Both the position numbers and the translations under genes were made by a program. 64,000 bases of DNA. Source: CBDFGN01 sp965247065. GTDB taxonomy: Bacteria; Bacteroidota; Bacteroidia; Cytophagales; Cyclobacteriaceae. Below the pieces are notes generated by a model. It saw only the letters and a list, made by a program, of their open reading frames with translations, did not search any database and was not told where the DNA came from. Location: contig CBDFGN010000006.1 of NCBI GenBank assembly GCA_965247065.1, positions 3,286,001-3,350,000 of the forward strand, read 5' to 3'. Positions 16,417 to 25,279 of this stretch are shown here, one piece after another (position 1 is the first letter of the stretch; every line of letters begins with the position of its first letter).

Positions 16417-17385
16417 ATGGCTGTTTTCGGATTATTCTCCAAGGAAAAAAAGGAATCCTTGGACAAAGGTCTGGAAAAGACCAAAAAGAGTTTTTTCTCC
16501 AAATTAGGTAAGGCGGTCGTTGGCAAATCCAAGGTGGATGAGGAAGTGCTGGACAAACTAGAGGAAGTGCTTATCACCTCTGACGTCGGTGTCGAAACGA
16601 CCATCAAAATAATCGAACGCCTTGAAGAGCGAGTAGCAATGGATAAATACATCGGTGTTTCCGAATTGGACGCACTTATTAAGGAGGAGATAGCCCAACT
16701 GCTTACCGATGACCGTACCACGGACGAAGCTGTGGTTTTGATTCCGGCGGGCGTAAAACCTTTTGTGATTATGGTGGTCGGGGTCAATGGAGTAGGCAAA
16801 ACTACTACCATAGGAAAATTGGCTTATCACTACTCGCAATCAGGTAAAAAGGTGATTCTGGGGGCAGCCGATACATTTCGGGCTGCAGCGGTAGAACAGC
16901 TGATGTATTGGGGGGAACAGGTAAATGTACCAGTGGTCTCTCATGGTATGAATAAGGACCCCGGATCCGTGGCCTTTGATGCCGTCAAGCGAGCAAAGGA
17001 AGAAGGTGCAGATGTAGTGATCATTGACACAGCCGGTCGCTTGCACACCAAAGTGAATCTGATGAACGAGTTATCCAAAATCAAAAGGGTAATTCAAAAA
17101 TTCATACCAGAGGCACCTCATGAAGTCTTGTTAGTCCTGGATGGAAGTACTGGTCAAAATGCCTCAGTCCAGGCTCAGGAGTTTGCCAAAGCCACTGAGG
17201 TCACCTCCTTTGCGATCACCAAACTAGACGGTACGGCTAAGGGCGGAATGGTGATTGGAGTATCTGACCAATTCAAGATACCCGTAAAATATATTGGGGT
17301 GGGCGAGAAGATGGAAGACCTGCAAGTCTTTAATCGCCACGAGTTCGTGGACTCCTTATTCAACCAGGAGGGTGTGAGGGACTAA
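16417..17385 (+). CDS. ftsY: Signal recognition particle receptor FtsY
   Basis: FtsY is the GTPase that docks SRP-ribosome complexes at the membrane. The 322-residue protein starts at ATG 16417 (MAVFGLFSKEKKESLDKG) and has a short basic, membrane-binding N-terminus rather than the long acidic A domain of E. coli. The N domain runs to about residue 95. The G domain includes GVNGVGKTT near residues 122-130, the DTAGRLHT motif, and the TKLDGTAKGG motif. Its last four bases overlap the convergent MORN-like gene. This is a complete, ordinary housekeeping gene. Confidence 0.96.
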   Translation: MAVFGLFSKEKKESLDKGLEKTKKSFFSKLGKAVVGKSKVDEEVLDKLEEVLITSDVGVETTIKIIERLEERVAMDKYIGVSELDALIKEEIAQLLTDDRTTDEAVVLIPAGVKPFVIMVVGVNGVGKTTTIGKLAYHYSQSGKKVILGAADTFRAAAVEQLMYWGEQVNVPVVSHGMNKDPGSVAFDAVKRAKEEGADVVIIDTAGRLHTKVNLMNELSKIKRVIQKFIPEAPHEVLLVLDGSTGQNASVQAQEFAKATEVTSFAITKLDGTAKGGMVIGVSDQFKIPVKYIGVGEKMEDLQVFNRHEFVDSLFNQEGVRD

Positions 17386-18197
17386 AGTCCATAGTCCTTA
17401 GCCCGATCGTATATAACCTTGCCGTACTGATTCCATTCTTTGATGATAAAGGGCCTGAAATCCTCATCAAAGGGATCATTAGAATACTTTACCTGTCGTT
17501 TTCGCTTTCGTTTGAGCGAATAATACTCACTCCAAACTCCCACCTTAGCGTTAAATTTGTATTCGCCGGTAACCGCCACCTGGCCATTCGAGTGAAAATA
17601 ATAATAGTAGCCCTCTCTTTCCCCGTATTCTACCGGTATCACTTCTTTTAACTTACTCTTGTCATCGCCATAATAGGTTACCCTGGATTCCAGGGGCCAT
17701 CCTTTATAGTATTTCTCCTTATTCACCAGAATATCTTTCTTGCTTAACTGGATCCAACGTCCATGCTTGGTACCGATGTAGTAATTACCCTCCTCCAATA
17801 CCTGGTCGCCCAGCATCCTCTTGTAGGGTCCATGTAGAATTACCCCATTTCTTTTGTCGAATTTACGCGACGTCGAGATTTGTCGTTTTTTGAAGTTGTA
17901 CCAATGTATATCACGAACATAAAAATCGGGTTGATGGTACTCCTTTAAGTAGCGGAAGAATTCAATGATCACCTCATCACCCCGAACGATCTTGTTGTAG
18001 GCCTTTTTAGTCTTCATGCCGTAATACATGTTTTTTTTGGGCTTCCTTTTCTTCCGGGGCTCTTCTTCTTCTTCCTCTTCCTTCAGGTCAATCGTTAAGG
18101 GCGTGTCGTAGTCAATTTCAAGAGTGAAGGGTTCCTCCTGACCCATTGACGGATACATTATGATCAGAAGCGCCAGTATGGTGAGCAAATTTCTCAT
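17382..18197 (-). CDS. Exported MORN-repeat-like protein (YwqK family)
   Basis: The 271-residue protein has a signal peptide (MRNLLTILALLIIMYPSMGQ). An acidic stretch with seven consecutive glutamates and a basic patch follow (about residues 38-58). The rest has repeated MORN-like units such as GPYKRMLGDQVLEEGNYYIG, KHGRWIQ, EGYYYYFHSNGQVAVTGEYK and AKVGVWSEYY. This architecture matches the YwqK/toxin-antitoxin-labelled MORN proteins frequent in Bacteroidota; the antitoxin label in databases is weakly founded. ATG 18197 is preferred over the TTG one codon before. It lies downstream of htpG on the same strand, separated by a strong hairpin. Confidence 0.75.
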   Translation of the reverse strand: MRNLLTILALLIIMYPSMGQEEPFTLEIDYDTPLTIDLKEEEEEEEPRKKRKPKKNMYYGMKTKKAYNKIVRGDEVIIEFFRYLKEYHQPDFYVRDIHWYNFKKRQISTSRKFDKRNGVILHGPYKRMLGDQVLEEGNYYIGTKHGRWIQLSKKDILVNKEKYYKGWPLESRVTYYGDDKSKLKEVIPVEYGEREGYYYYFHSNGQVAVTGEYKFNAKVGVWSEYYSLKRKRKRQVKYSNDPFDEDFRPFIIKEWNQYGKVIYDRAKDYGL

Positions 18198-18290
18198 CAA
18201 CGGATAGCGGTCTTTGAACTCTTAACGACCTTTGCCAATCTAAATTTCCAAAAAAAACTGAAAAAGAAAAAAACGATGCCCCAGTTAACG

Positions 18291-18318
18291 TAATCTGTCC
18301 CGGCACGGCGACAGATTA
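18291..18318 (-). terminator. Hairpin after htpG
   Basis: Perfect 9-base arms TAATCTGTC and GACAGATTA enclose a 10-base loop starting 10 bases after the htpG stop. No immediate T-run follows. T-rich sequence on the minus strand at about 18250-18275 comes later, so the hairpin may act as a terminator or as a 3' stabilising structure. Confidence 0.5.
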
Positions 18319-18328
18319 GCAGTGGCTA

Positions 18329-20212
18329 CTATTTTGAAACCAACTTGACGCTTCTGGCAATGAAATCGGTCAGCTGCGCCCCGGAAAGCATGTTTTGAGA
18401 TAATAAAGCCAAGTCGTAGGCCTGCTTAGCCAAGTTAGTTTGAGTCTTTTCGGTTTTGGCCTTCAGAATCTTGGCCGCCATGGTGTGATTCGCATTCAGG
18501 GCAACATTCAGTTGATCCGGAAGGTTACCCATCATGGCCATGCCTCCACCGGTGGCGGCCATATCCTTCATTCTTCGCATGAACTCTGGAAGGGTTATTG
18601 TAACGGGCATATCATCCGGAGCCATCGACTGAACAGTAACCGTTGCGGTCTCGTTGTTTATTGCTTTCTTGAAAATCTCTTCTAACTTTTGGGTTTCATC
18701 CACGGAAAGAACTGATTCCTGGCTTTCACCGGAGTCAATAAGTTTTTCGCTAGTATCGGAGTCTACCCGCTTTAGATTAATCTTTTCAAGTTTCTGCTCC
18801 AGGACGTTCACAAAATGGGAGTCCAATAGGCCGTCTAATTCCAGAACGTCGTAAGAACGCTTTGCAGCCAATTGAATGTAAGTGTCCTGTTTCCCCTTGT
18901 TGTTGGTGTAAAGGAATACTATATTCTTGTCCTTATCTGTCTGATTGCTTTTGACCTTTTTCTGGTATTCATCCAGAGTGAAATAATCCCCTGTGGTGTT
19001 CTTCAACAAGGCAAAATCTTTGGCCTTATCGTAAAACTTGTCTTCAGAGATCATTCCATACTTTACGAACAGTCCTATATCATCCCACTTTTTCTGATAA
19101 GATTCGCGCTCGTTCTTGAATAGTTCTCCCAATTTATCGGCCACTTTCTTAGTGATGTGGGCGTTGATCTTCTTTACATTGCTGTCGGATTGCAGAAAAC
19201 TCCTGGAAACGTTCAAAGGGATATCAGGCGAATCGATCACTCCGTGTAAAAGCATCAGGAATTCCGGAACGACGTCTTTTACCTCATCGGTAATAAACAC
19301 TTGCCTGGAGTAAAGTTGGATTTTGTTCTTCTGAAGCTCAAAGTCATTTTTGACTTTGGGGAAATAAAGAATGCCCGTGAGATTGAACGGATAATCTACG
19401 TTCAAATGGATCCAGAAGAGGGGATCTTCCGAGAACGGGTACAGTTCTTTGTAGAAGCTCATATAATCCTCATCCTTAAGATCAGAAGGAGCTTTGGTCC
19501 ATAGAGGGGCGGGATTGTTAATGATGTTGTCAACATCGACCGTCTTGGTCTTTTCCTTACCATCCTTGTCTTTACCATCGGGAATTTGCTCCTGACGAGT
19601 GCCGAATTTGATTTCGACCGGCAAAAATTTGCAATATTTTTCAAGAATACCTTTCAACCGAAACTCATCCAGAAATTCCTTTGAATCCTCGTTAACATGT
19701 AGAATTACTTCGGTGCCTCTTTGCTTCTTTACCGCTTTATCAATCGTGAACTCCGTATTCCCATCACATTCCCAATGCGCAGCCTGCGCTTTGTCCCGGT
19801 AGGATCGCGAGTTAATCTCTACTTTATCGGCGACCATAAAAGAAGAATAGAATCCAAGTCCAAATTTTCCTATTATTTGGTTTTCCTTATCCTTAAACTT
19901 TTCCAGAAAATCTGAGGCTCCGGAAAAGGCTATCTGATTTATATACTTCTTGATCTCCTCGGCATCCATGCCGATGCCCTTGTCAGTAACCGTGATCGTC
20001 TTTAGCTTCTCATTAAAACGTACCTCAACAGTCAAGTCGCCAAGCTCTCCCTTGAAGTCTCCCAGAGAAACCAGCCCTTTCAATTTTTGGGTTGAATCGA
20101 CGGCGTTTGATATTAGTTCCCTTAAGAAGATCTCATGATCTGAATAGAGAAACTTTTTGATGATGGGGAAGATGTTCTCGGTATGGATTGAAATAGTTCC
20201 TTTTTCTGTCAT
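18329..20212 (-). CDS. htpG: Molecular chaperone HtpG (Hsp90)
   Basis: The 627-residue bacterial Hsp90 is complete. The N-terminal GHKL ATPase shows LFLRELISNAVDSTQKLK-like (IFLRELISNAVDSTQKL), DKGIGMDAEEIKKYINQIA and GKFGLGFYSSFMVADKV motifs. The middle domain includes LYSRQVFITDEVKDVVPEFL and GVIDSPDIPLNVSRSFLQ, and the C-terminal dimerisation domain is present. It folds client proteins under stress. A palindrome, TGACAGTTTGTCA, lies 69 bases upstream of the start and might be a stress operator. The 216-base upstream gap holds no gene. Confidence 0.96.
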   Translation of the reverse strand: MTEKGTISIHTENIFPIIKKFLYSDHEIFLRELISNAVDSTQKLKGLVSLGDFKGELGDLTVEVRFNEKLKTITVTDKGIGMDAEEIKKYINQIAFSGASDFLEKFKDKENQIIGKFGLGFYSSFMVADKVEINSRSYRDKAQAAHWECDGNTEFTIDKAVKKQRGTEVILHVNEDSKEFLDEFRLKGILEKYCKFLPVEIKFGTRQEQIPDGKDKDGKEKTKTVDVDNIINNPAPLWTKAPSDLKDEDYMSFYKELYPFSEDPLFWIHLNVDYPFNLTGILYFPKVKNDFELQKNKIQLYSRQVFITDEVKDVVPEFLMLLHGVIDSPDIPLNVSRSFLQSDSNVKKINAHITKKVADKLGELFKNERESYQKKWDDIGLFVKYGMISEDKFYDKAKDFALLKNTTGDYFTLDEYQKKVKSNQTDKDKNIVFLYTNNKGKQDTYIQLAAKRSYDVLELDGLLDSHFVNVLEQKLEKINLKRVDSDTSEKLIDSGESQESVLSVDETQKLEEIFKKAINNETATVTVQSMAPDDMPVTITLPEFMRRMKDMAATGGGMAMMGNLPDQLNVALNANHTMAAKILKAKTEKTQTNLAKQAYDLALLSQNMLSGAQLTDFIARSVKLVSK

Positions 20213-20280
20213 TTTTCTGTCCGAATTGGTTCTAATTGTCTGCTATCAGGTAGACAAAATCCAAGCCAATGCTGAAGCTG

Positions 20281-20293
20281 TGACAGTTTGTCA
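20281..20293. promoter_or_regulatory. Palindrome upstream of htpG, candidate operator
   Basis: TGACA-GTT-TGTCA is a perfect 5-base inverted repeat 69-81 bases upstream of htpG in an otherwise empty 216-base gap. Its position suits a regulator of the chaperone gene, but it is not CIRCE and I cannot name the factor. Confidence 0.3.
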
Positions 20294-20428
20294 GGGGGTA
20301 ACCTCGGTCAAAAGCGGCGCTAGGAATGGAAGGGCAAACTGACCCGGTAAGGATCTTAAGAGCCTCTGACTTATTGAATGCTTTCATCAAAGGACAACTC
20401 TAGGCTTTAAACTTCGCTGAACGTTCAG

Positions 20429-20911
20429 TTACCTAAGCCTGTCCACGGATCGTACCAGATTCTCATCCCTGCGGATAAACCGGTTTGCCAGGACATTGCA
20501 GATCAGTCCGACACAAGTTATGAACAGACCGGCGCCATAATCCCCCCGCGACTCCGGGGCGACGATCTTGTCAACTTGAAATGTCAAATACAGGGCGATC
20601 CCGAGCACGGTTGACATCAACAGGGAATTCAGGGCACCCATCTTTACCTGGGTCAGACGATTGTTAAATTGAAAGATCTCTATTAGAGCAACCGCCGCGG
20701 ACACTATCGCAAATATTCCAATTAACAAGTAGGGGAAGGTCTCCACAATTTCCAACGAACCGTCGGACTTAACCTCCTGGCCGTATAAGGCGTAAACTTG
20801 GAACAGGGAGTCCTGAGCTGGATCCTGTTTTTGCCAAATTGGAAACAAAAGGCTCAGTACCATGCAGGATACCACCCCCAAAAGAAACAAAGATTGGACC
20901 CTTTGCAACAT
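20429..20911 (-). CDS. DUF4293 family membrane protein
   Basis: The 160-residue integral membrane protein has four hydrophobic segments. It opens MLQRVQSLFLLGVVSCMVLS, the hallmark of DUF4293, and ends with a basic segment (ANRFIRRDENLVRSVDRLR). The family occurs in Bacteroidota and has no known function. It is divergent from the thiolase pseudogene and lies upstream of htpG on the same strand, 216 bases away. Confidence 0.88.
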   Translation of the reverse strand: MLQRVQSLFLLGVVSCMVLSLLFPIWQKQDPAQDSLFQVYALYGQEVKSDGSLEIVETFPYLLIGIFAIVSAAVALIEIFQFNNRLTQVKMGALNSLLMSTVLGIALYLTFQVDKIVAPESRGDYGAGLFITCVGLICNVLANRFIRRDENLVRSVDRLR

Positions 20912-21002
20912 TTTCCTATAGGATTAACTTGCGGGCGGTAAAGCTAACAACAAAGCTACCCAAACAAAAGACGGGACTGCTGGTGGACGTTGGGTTTATG
21001 GA

Positions 21003-22190
21003 ATGAGCAGCTTTTACATAGTGGATATCATTAGGACTCCAATTGGAAAATTTGGAGGCGTCCTGAGTTCCGGCCGGCCGGATGACCTGGCGGCGGGAAC
21101 CTTTCGGAATTACGAAATCGCAATCCTGAAATCCCGTCATCTTCAATTGAAGACGTGATTCTTGGGACTACCAATCAGGCTTGGGAAGACAACCGAAATG
21201 TAGCCCGAATGGCCGCGCTGCTGGCAGGATTCCCGGTTGAAGTAGGCGGAGTAACCGTTAACCGGCTATGCGCGACGGGTCTCCAGGCCATTATGGATAC
21301 TTCGGCTGGGGGAAGGGGAGGTTTTCGTGGCTGGTGGGTCGAAAGTATGAGCCGGGCTCCGTATGTGATGTCCAAACCGAAATCGGCCTTTAGCCGTGGG
21401 CCTTCAAACATTTGATTCCACGATTGGCTGGAGGTTTGTAAACCCCCAACTTGCCCTGAAGCATTATCCATTTTCCATGGGTGCAACTGCTGAGAATGTG
21501 GCTGCCAAATGGAAGATAACCCGGGAGGAACAGGATGAGTTTGCCCACAATTCTCAAACCAAATACAGCGAGGCTGCCAGGAATGGTAAATTCGAGGCGG
21601 AAGTCATCCCCGTGACTGTGTACCAAAGAAAGGGGGAGCGTTAGTCGTCCGGAAAGATGAACATCTCCGGCTTTCGAGCCTTGGAAAACTAGCCACACTC
21701 AACCCAGCCTTCAAGGAGAATGGCACCGTTACTGCCGGCAATTCCTCGGGTATCAATGATGGCGCAGCCGGCTGCCTGGTGGTGAGCGAACAGGCTCTCA
21801 AAGATTATAACCTCACCCCGCTGGTTAGAATAGTGTCGATAGCCATCGCTGGAGTGGATCCGGATTGCATGGGAATTGGATCGGGCCCGGCCGGCCAAAA
21901 AGCTCTCCAAAGGGCTGGGTTGACGGTGTCGGATTTGGATCTGGTGGAGCTTAACGAAGCATTTGCTACCAAGTCCATCGCATGTATCCGTGATCTGGAA
22001 CTGGACCCAAGCATCGTGAATGTGAACGGCGGAGCTATAGCTTTGGGTCACCCATTGGGTGCCAGCGGGAAGTCGGATCAGCGCTACTCTGATCCGTGAA
22101 ATGGGCCGCGAACATAATAGGAAACTTGGCTTGGCAACCATGTGCATTGGGGTCGGTCAAGGGGCTGCTGTGATTTACGAAAAGGGCTAG
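21003..22190 (+). pseudogene. Thiolase (3-oxoadipyl-CoA/acetyl-CoA thiolase type), frameshifted
   Basis: A full-length thiolase can be read only by changing frame repeatedly. The start at ATG 21003 gives MSSFYIVDIIRTPIGKFGG. A shift near 21100-21110 leads into a frame with EDVILGTTNQAWEDNRNVARM and NRLCATGLQAIMDTS. A small deletion and a double shift at about 21300-21330 spoil the FVAGGVES region, another shift falls near 21400, another near 21625-21640, and another near 22070 just after ALGHPLGASG. The end is CIGVGQGAAVIYEKG. The nucleophilic cysteine (RLCATG), the histidine (GHPLG) and the second cysteine (MCIGVG) are all still encoded. The pattern (EDNRNVARM, TTIGWRF-like) is closest to PcaF/PaaJ-type 3-oxoadipyl-CoA thiolases. 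Neighbouring genes are intact. Confidence 0.88.
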
Positions 22191-22326
22191 GAGGGAGTTA
22201 GAATGCCAAACTTAAAGCCTAAACAAACTCCAAAGTCCAGATCAACTCTTTTGGATCCCGTTCGTTTCTGCCAGGTCAGACCTAATTGATTTGTGTATTT
22301 ATTGATTCGTAATTACTTGCTGACAG

Positions 22327-23076
22327 TTAGATTCTCGTAAGGGTTAATTCCAATACGATCGCCAGTACTCCACCCAGGAGACTTACCCCCAATTTACCCG
22401 CCTGAAAACCATGACTTGGAGAGCTTTCATAAAAGATGGTCGTCGAGATATACAAGAAATTGCCTGCTACAACAGCAAACATGGCCTGCAGCAGGTCAGA
22501 GGAGATCATCCCAATGGTTAACATCTGGCTGGTGAAGATCAGGCCTAATGGTGTTGCCAATGCGAAGACCGAGAGACCAAGGACGGGAATTCTTTTGCTT
22601 TGGAACTGACATAACAGTACTGACATTAAGGCAAAGGCTGCCGGCATTTTGTGAACGGTAATTCCAAAGAGTATTTGAGCTGATCCAACTTCGGGGTGAA
22701 CACTCAATTCACCGGACAATAGGGAGCCTTCCAGAAAAGCATGGAGGCAAAGCGCCAGGACCAAAGCGATCGCCGAGCTATGGAAATGACCTCGGCTTGA
22801 TCGAACGTGTAAATGGCCGTGCTCCACTCCGGAAGTAAAGAACTCCAGAACCTTTTGAAGAAAAAAACCTGCCAGAACAAGTACTCCTAGCCAAGTATTG
22901 AACCCATTGAACCTAAATAACTCCGGGAGGATGTGAATTACTGTAATGGAGAAAAGGTACGCTCCGGAAAATATAAGGGAATAGCGAAAGAACTTCCCAT
23001 TGACAGCGGGAACAGCGAAAGCCGCTGACCCCGCGATAATAGCCGCCAGGAATATGATCAAGGTTGATAAGATCAC
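22327..23076 (-). CDS. ZIP family metal transporter
   Basis: The 249-residue membrane protein has about seven to eight hydrophobic helices. The metal-site signature HAFLEGSLLSG occurs in one helix and HKMPAAFALMSVL in the next, as in ZIP (ZupT-like) divalent cation transporters. A short histidine-bearing loop (VEHGHLHVRSSRGHFHS, about residues 83-99) precedes them. Zinc or iron import is the usual function; specificity is not readable. It lies 32 bases downstream of apbE on the same strand, so they may be co-transcribed, but a functional link is not evident. Confidence 0.88.
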   Translation of the reverse strand: MILSTLIIFLAAIIAGSAAFAVPAVNGKFFRYSLIFSGAYLFSITVIHILPELFRFNGFNTWLGVLVLAGFFLQKVLEFFTSGVEHGHLHVRSSRGHFHSSAIALVLALCLHAFLEGSLLSGELSVHPEVGSAQILFGITVHKMPAAFALMSVLLCQFQSKRIPVLGLSVFALATPLGLIFTSQMLTIGMISSDLLQAMFAVVAGNFLYISTTIFYESSPSHGFQAGKLGVSLLGGVLAIVLELTLTRI

Positions 23077-23108
23077 TTAAGAAAATTTATAAGCATGTTT
23101 TAAAATTC

Positions 23109-24125
23109 TCACTGTGTAAATGAAACAAAGTCTTTGATGCCTTCGGAAATGAACGTTTGCATCTCGCCGTCCCTGTTATTATAGATCAGGACTGCTTCCA
23201 AATTGCTCATCTGCTCCACCAGTCGAATCGCATTCTCCAATCCCATTACCATAAAACCGGTGGCATAAGCATCCGCAACCATGCAGCTGTAAGAAAAAAC
23301 TGATGCGCTGAGAAGCGAATGCTGAACTGGATATCCCGACACGGGATCAATAGTATGGGCGTACTTCACTCCATCCTTGACATAGTAATTCCGATAATTT
23401 CCGGAGGTTGCAATAGCCCGATCTTTGAGTTGTACCACCGCAGCCCAGGAATCCAGGGGTGCTTCCTCGTAAGGTTTGTTTATTCCGATCCGCCAAATCT
23501 GGTCTTGCTGATTGACCCCCTTGCAAATCACTTCTCCACCTATGTCAACCATGTAATTTTGGATGCCCACCAGTTGGAGATACTGGGCAATCACATCCAC
23601 CCCATACCCTTTGGCGATTGCACTGAAATCCAGTTGAACTCCCAGTTTAGTCTTTTTAGCTTCAACAGAGTTATATTTTACACTGGGGAAGTCGACTGTA
23701 GAAAGAAGAGAATCTACCGTTGTGCTGTCAGGAGTTTTATGGCCCTCAGGCCCAAAACCCCAGGCATTCACCAAGGTCATGACCGCCGGGTTAAATGCGC
23801 CACCAGTTTGTTGGTAAATCTCCGTACTGGCCCTCAAAATTGTAGGCAAATGCGCACTTTCGAAAATAATCCTGTCTCCTCGGTTGAATCTTGATATCTC
23901 GGAATCTGGAATGTAGGTTGAAAGGGCCTGGTTGACCTCCAGCAGCAAGGAGTCAATTTCGTGGTGCAGGTCGGCCCCGTCCGAGGCAATATACTTTACA
24001 TTGTAGGTCGTTCCCATAGTTGATCCGCTGATCAAGATTTCCTTGGCCATGGAATTCCTATCATATTGCCATAGCAGAAGCAATGCCGCGATGAGGATAA
24101 TTAAGATGGAGGTGTTCCTTTTCAT
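23109..24125 (-). CDS. apbE: FAD:protein FMN transferase (ApbE)
   Basis: ApbE attaches FMN covalently to threonine residues of flavoproteins such as NqrB/NqrC or RnfG. The 338-residue protein starts at ATG 24125 with a basic, hydrophobic N-terminal anchor (MKRNTSILIILIAALLLLW). ApbE motifs are visible: GSTMGTTYNVKY, WGFGPEGHK, LDFSAIAKGYGVD, YMVDIGGEVICKG and YAHTIDPVSGYPVQ. The metal-binding aspartate/threonine region at the C-terminus (MVADAYATGFMVMG) is present. No Nqr or Rnf genes lie in the window. Confidence 0.93.
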   Translation of the reverse strand: MKRNTSILIILIAALLLLWQYDRNSMAKEILISGSTMGTTYNVKYIASDGADLHHEIDSLLLEVNQALSTYIPDSEISRFNRGDRIIFESAHLPTILRASTEIYQQTGGAFNPAVMTLVNAWGFGPEGHKTPDSTTVDSLLSTVDFPSVKYNSVEAKKTKLGVQLDFSAIAKGYGVDVIAQYLQLVGIQNYMVDIGGEVICKGVNQQDQIWRIGINKPYEEAPLDSWAAVVQLKDRAIATSGNYRNYYVKDGVKYAHTIDPVSGYPVQHSLLSASVFSYSCMVADAYATGFMVMGLENAIRLVEQMSNLEAVLIYNNRDGEMQTFISEGIKDFVSFTQ

Positions 24126-24202
24126 TCTACCCTGTTTGGAGCTCCAAGTTATGAATTTATGGTCTTTGGCCGGTATAAAAATGAGCTCTCGAAAAGGCAA
24201 TG

Positions 24203-24232
24203 TTTGAATATTTTATGGATTCGTTATTTTAG
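24203..24232 (+). promoter_or_regulatory. Candidate ruvB-queG promoter
   Basis: TTTG (24203-24206) and TATTTTAG (24225-24232) are separated by 18 bases, close to the Bacteroidota arrangement; the -7 differs from TAnnTTTG at one base. It lies 18 bases before the ruvB ATG. Confidence 0.4.
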
Positions 24233-24250
24233 TGAAATGTTTGGTCCCAA

Positions 24251-25279
24251 ATGAGAGAGGATTACTTGAGCAGCGACAAAGCTAAGATGAGCCAGGAGGA
24301 ACTGGAGATCGAAAAGGCGCTAAGGCCGCTGAGATTTGAGGAATTCACCGGGCAACACAAGATTGTCGAAAACGTCAAAGTCTTTGTGGAAGCCGCCAGG
24401 AAAAGGAACGAGGCGCTAGATCATGTCTTGCTGCATGGCCCGCCGGGACTTGGTAAAACCACCTTGTCATATATAATAGCCAACGAACTGGAATCCAATA
24501 TTAAGATCTCCTCAGGTCCGGTTCTGGACAAGCCTGGCGATCTCGCTGGCTTGCTGACAAATCTCCAGACCCACGACGTCCTCTTCATTGATGAAATTCA
24601 CCGGCTCAATCCTGTGGTGGAAGAGTATCTGTATGCCGCTATGGAGGACTTTCGGATTGATATTATGTTGGACTCCGGTCCTAACGCTCGATCGGTCCAA
24701 ATAACCCTAAATCCCTTCACTCTGGTCGGTGCCACCACCAGAGCAGGGCTGCTCACTGCACCACTTCGTGCTAGATTCGGCATCAACGCCCGGCTTGAAT
24801 ACTACGATTCCAAACTTTTGACTACCATTGTTCAAAGATCGGCTCATATACTAAATGTTCCGATCGATGAAGACGCGGCCTTTGAAATTGCCAGAAGAAG
24901 CAGAGGAACACCGCGTATCGGAAATACACTATTGCGCCGGACCCGGGACTTTGCGGAAGTAAAAGGTAGTGGCACTGTAACCAAGGATATCTCTGAAATG
25001 GCGCTAAAGGCTCTGGAGGTGGACGAGCATGGATTTGATGAAATGGACAACCGGATCCTTTCTACGATCATCAAAAAATTCAATGGGGGGCCAGTAGGAA
25101 TATCCACTATAGCCACAGCTTGCGGAGAAGAGGCCGAGACCATCGAGGAGGTCTACGAACCTTTCCTAATTAAGGAAGGATTCATCAAAAGGACCTCCAG
25201 GGGTCGTGAGGCCACCCGACTTGCTTACGAGCATTTTGACATGGTTCCCCCGGGTCAGTCAGGAACCTTATTCGATTAA
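24251..25279 (+). CDS. ruvB: Holliday junction branch-migration helicase RuvB
   Basis: RuvB is the hexameric AAA+ motor that drives branch migration of Holliday junctions with RuvA. The 342-residue protein has Walker A GPPGLGKTT at residues 63-71, Walker B LFIDEIHRL, the sensor region GATTRAGLLTAPLRARFG, and the C-terminal winged-helix domain beginning near FDEMDNRIL. Length and motifs are canonical. The stop codon is followed immediately by the queG start (zero gap), so the two are co-transcribed. ruvA and ruvC are not in the window. Confidence 0.97.
   Translation: MREDYLSSDKAKMSQEELEIEKALRPLRFEEFTGQHKIVENVKVFVEAARKRNEALDHVLLHGPPGLGKTTLSYIIANELESNIKISSGPVLDKPGDLAGLLTNLQTHDVLFIDEIHRLNPVVEEYLYAAMEDFRIDIMLDSGPNARSVQITLNPFTLVGATTRAGLLTAPLRARFGINARLEYYDSKLLTTIVQRSAHILNVPIDEDAAFEIARRSRGTPRIGNTLLRRTRDFAEVKGSGTVTKDISEMALKALEVDEHGFDEMDNRILSTIIKKFNGGPVGISTIATACGEEAETIEEVYEPFLIKEGFIKRTSRGREATRLAYEHFDMVPPGQSGTLFD

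Noticed and set aside
20417..20428. 12-base palindrome CTGAACGTTCAG beside the DUF4293 stop
   Set aside because: A 12-base palindrome is expected by chance in a window of this size, and it lies after a gene with no T-run or other sign of function.
21003..22190. Programmed frameshifting in the thiolase
   Set aside because: There are at least five shifts without slippery sequences at each, plus a deletion, which fits decay and not recoding.
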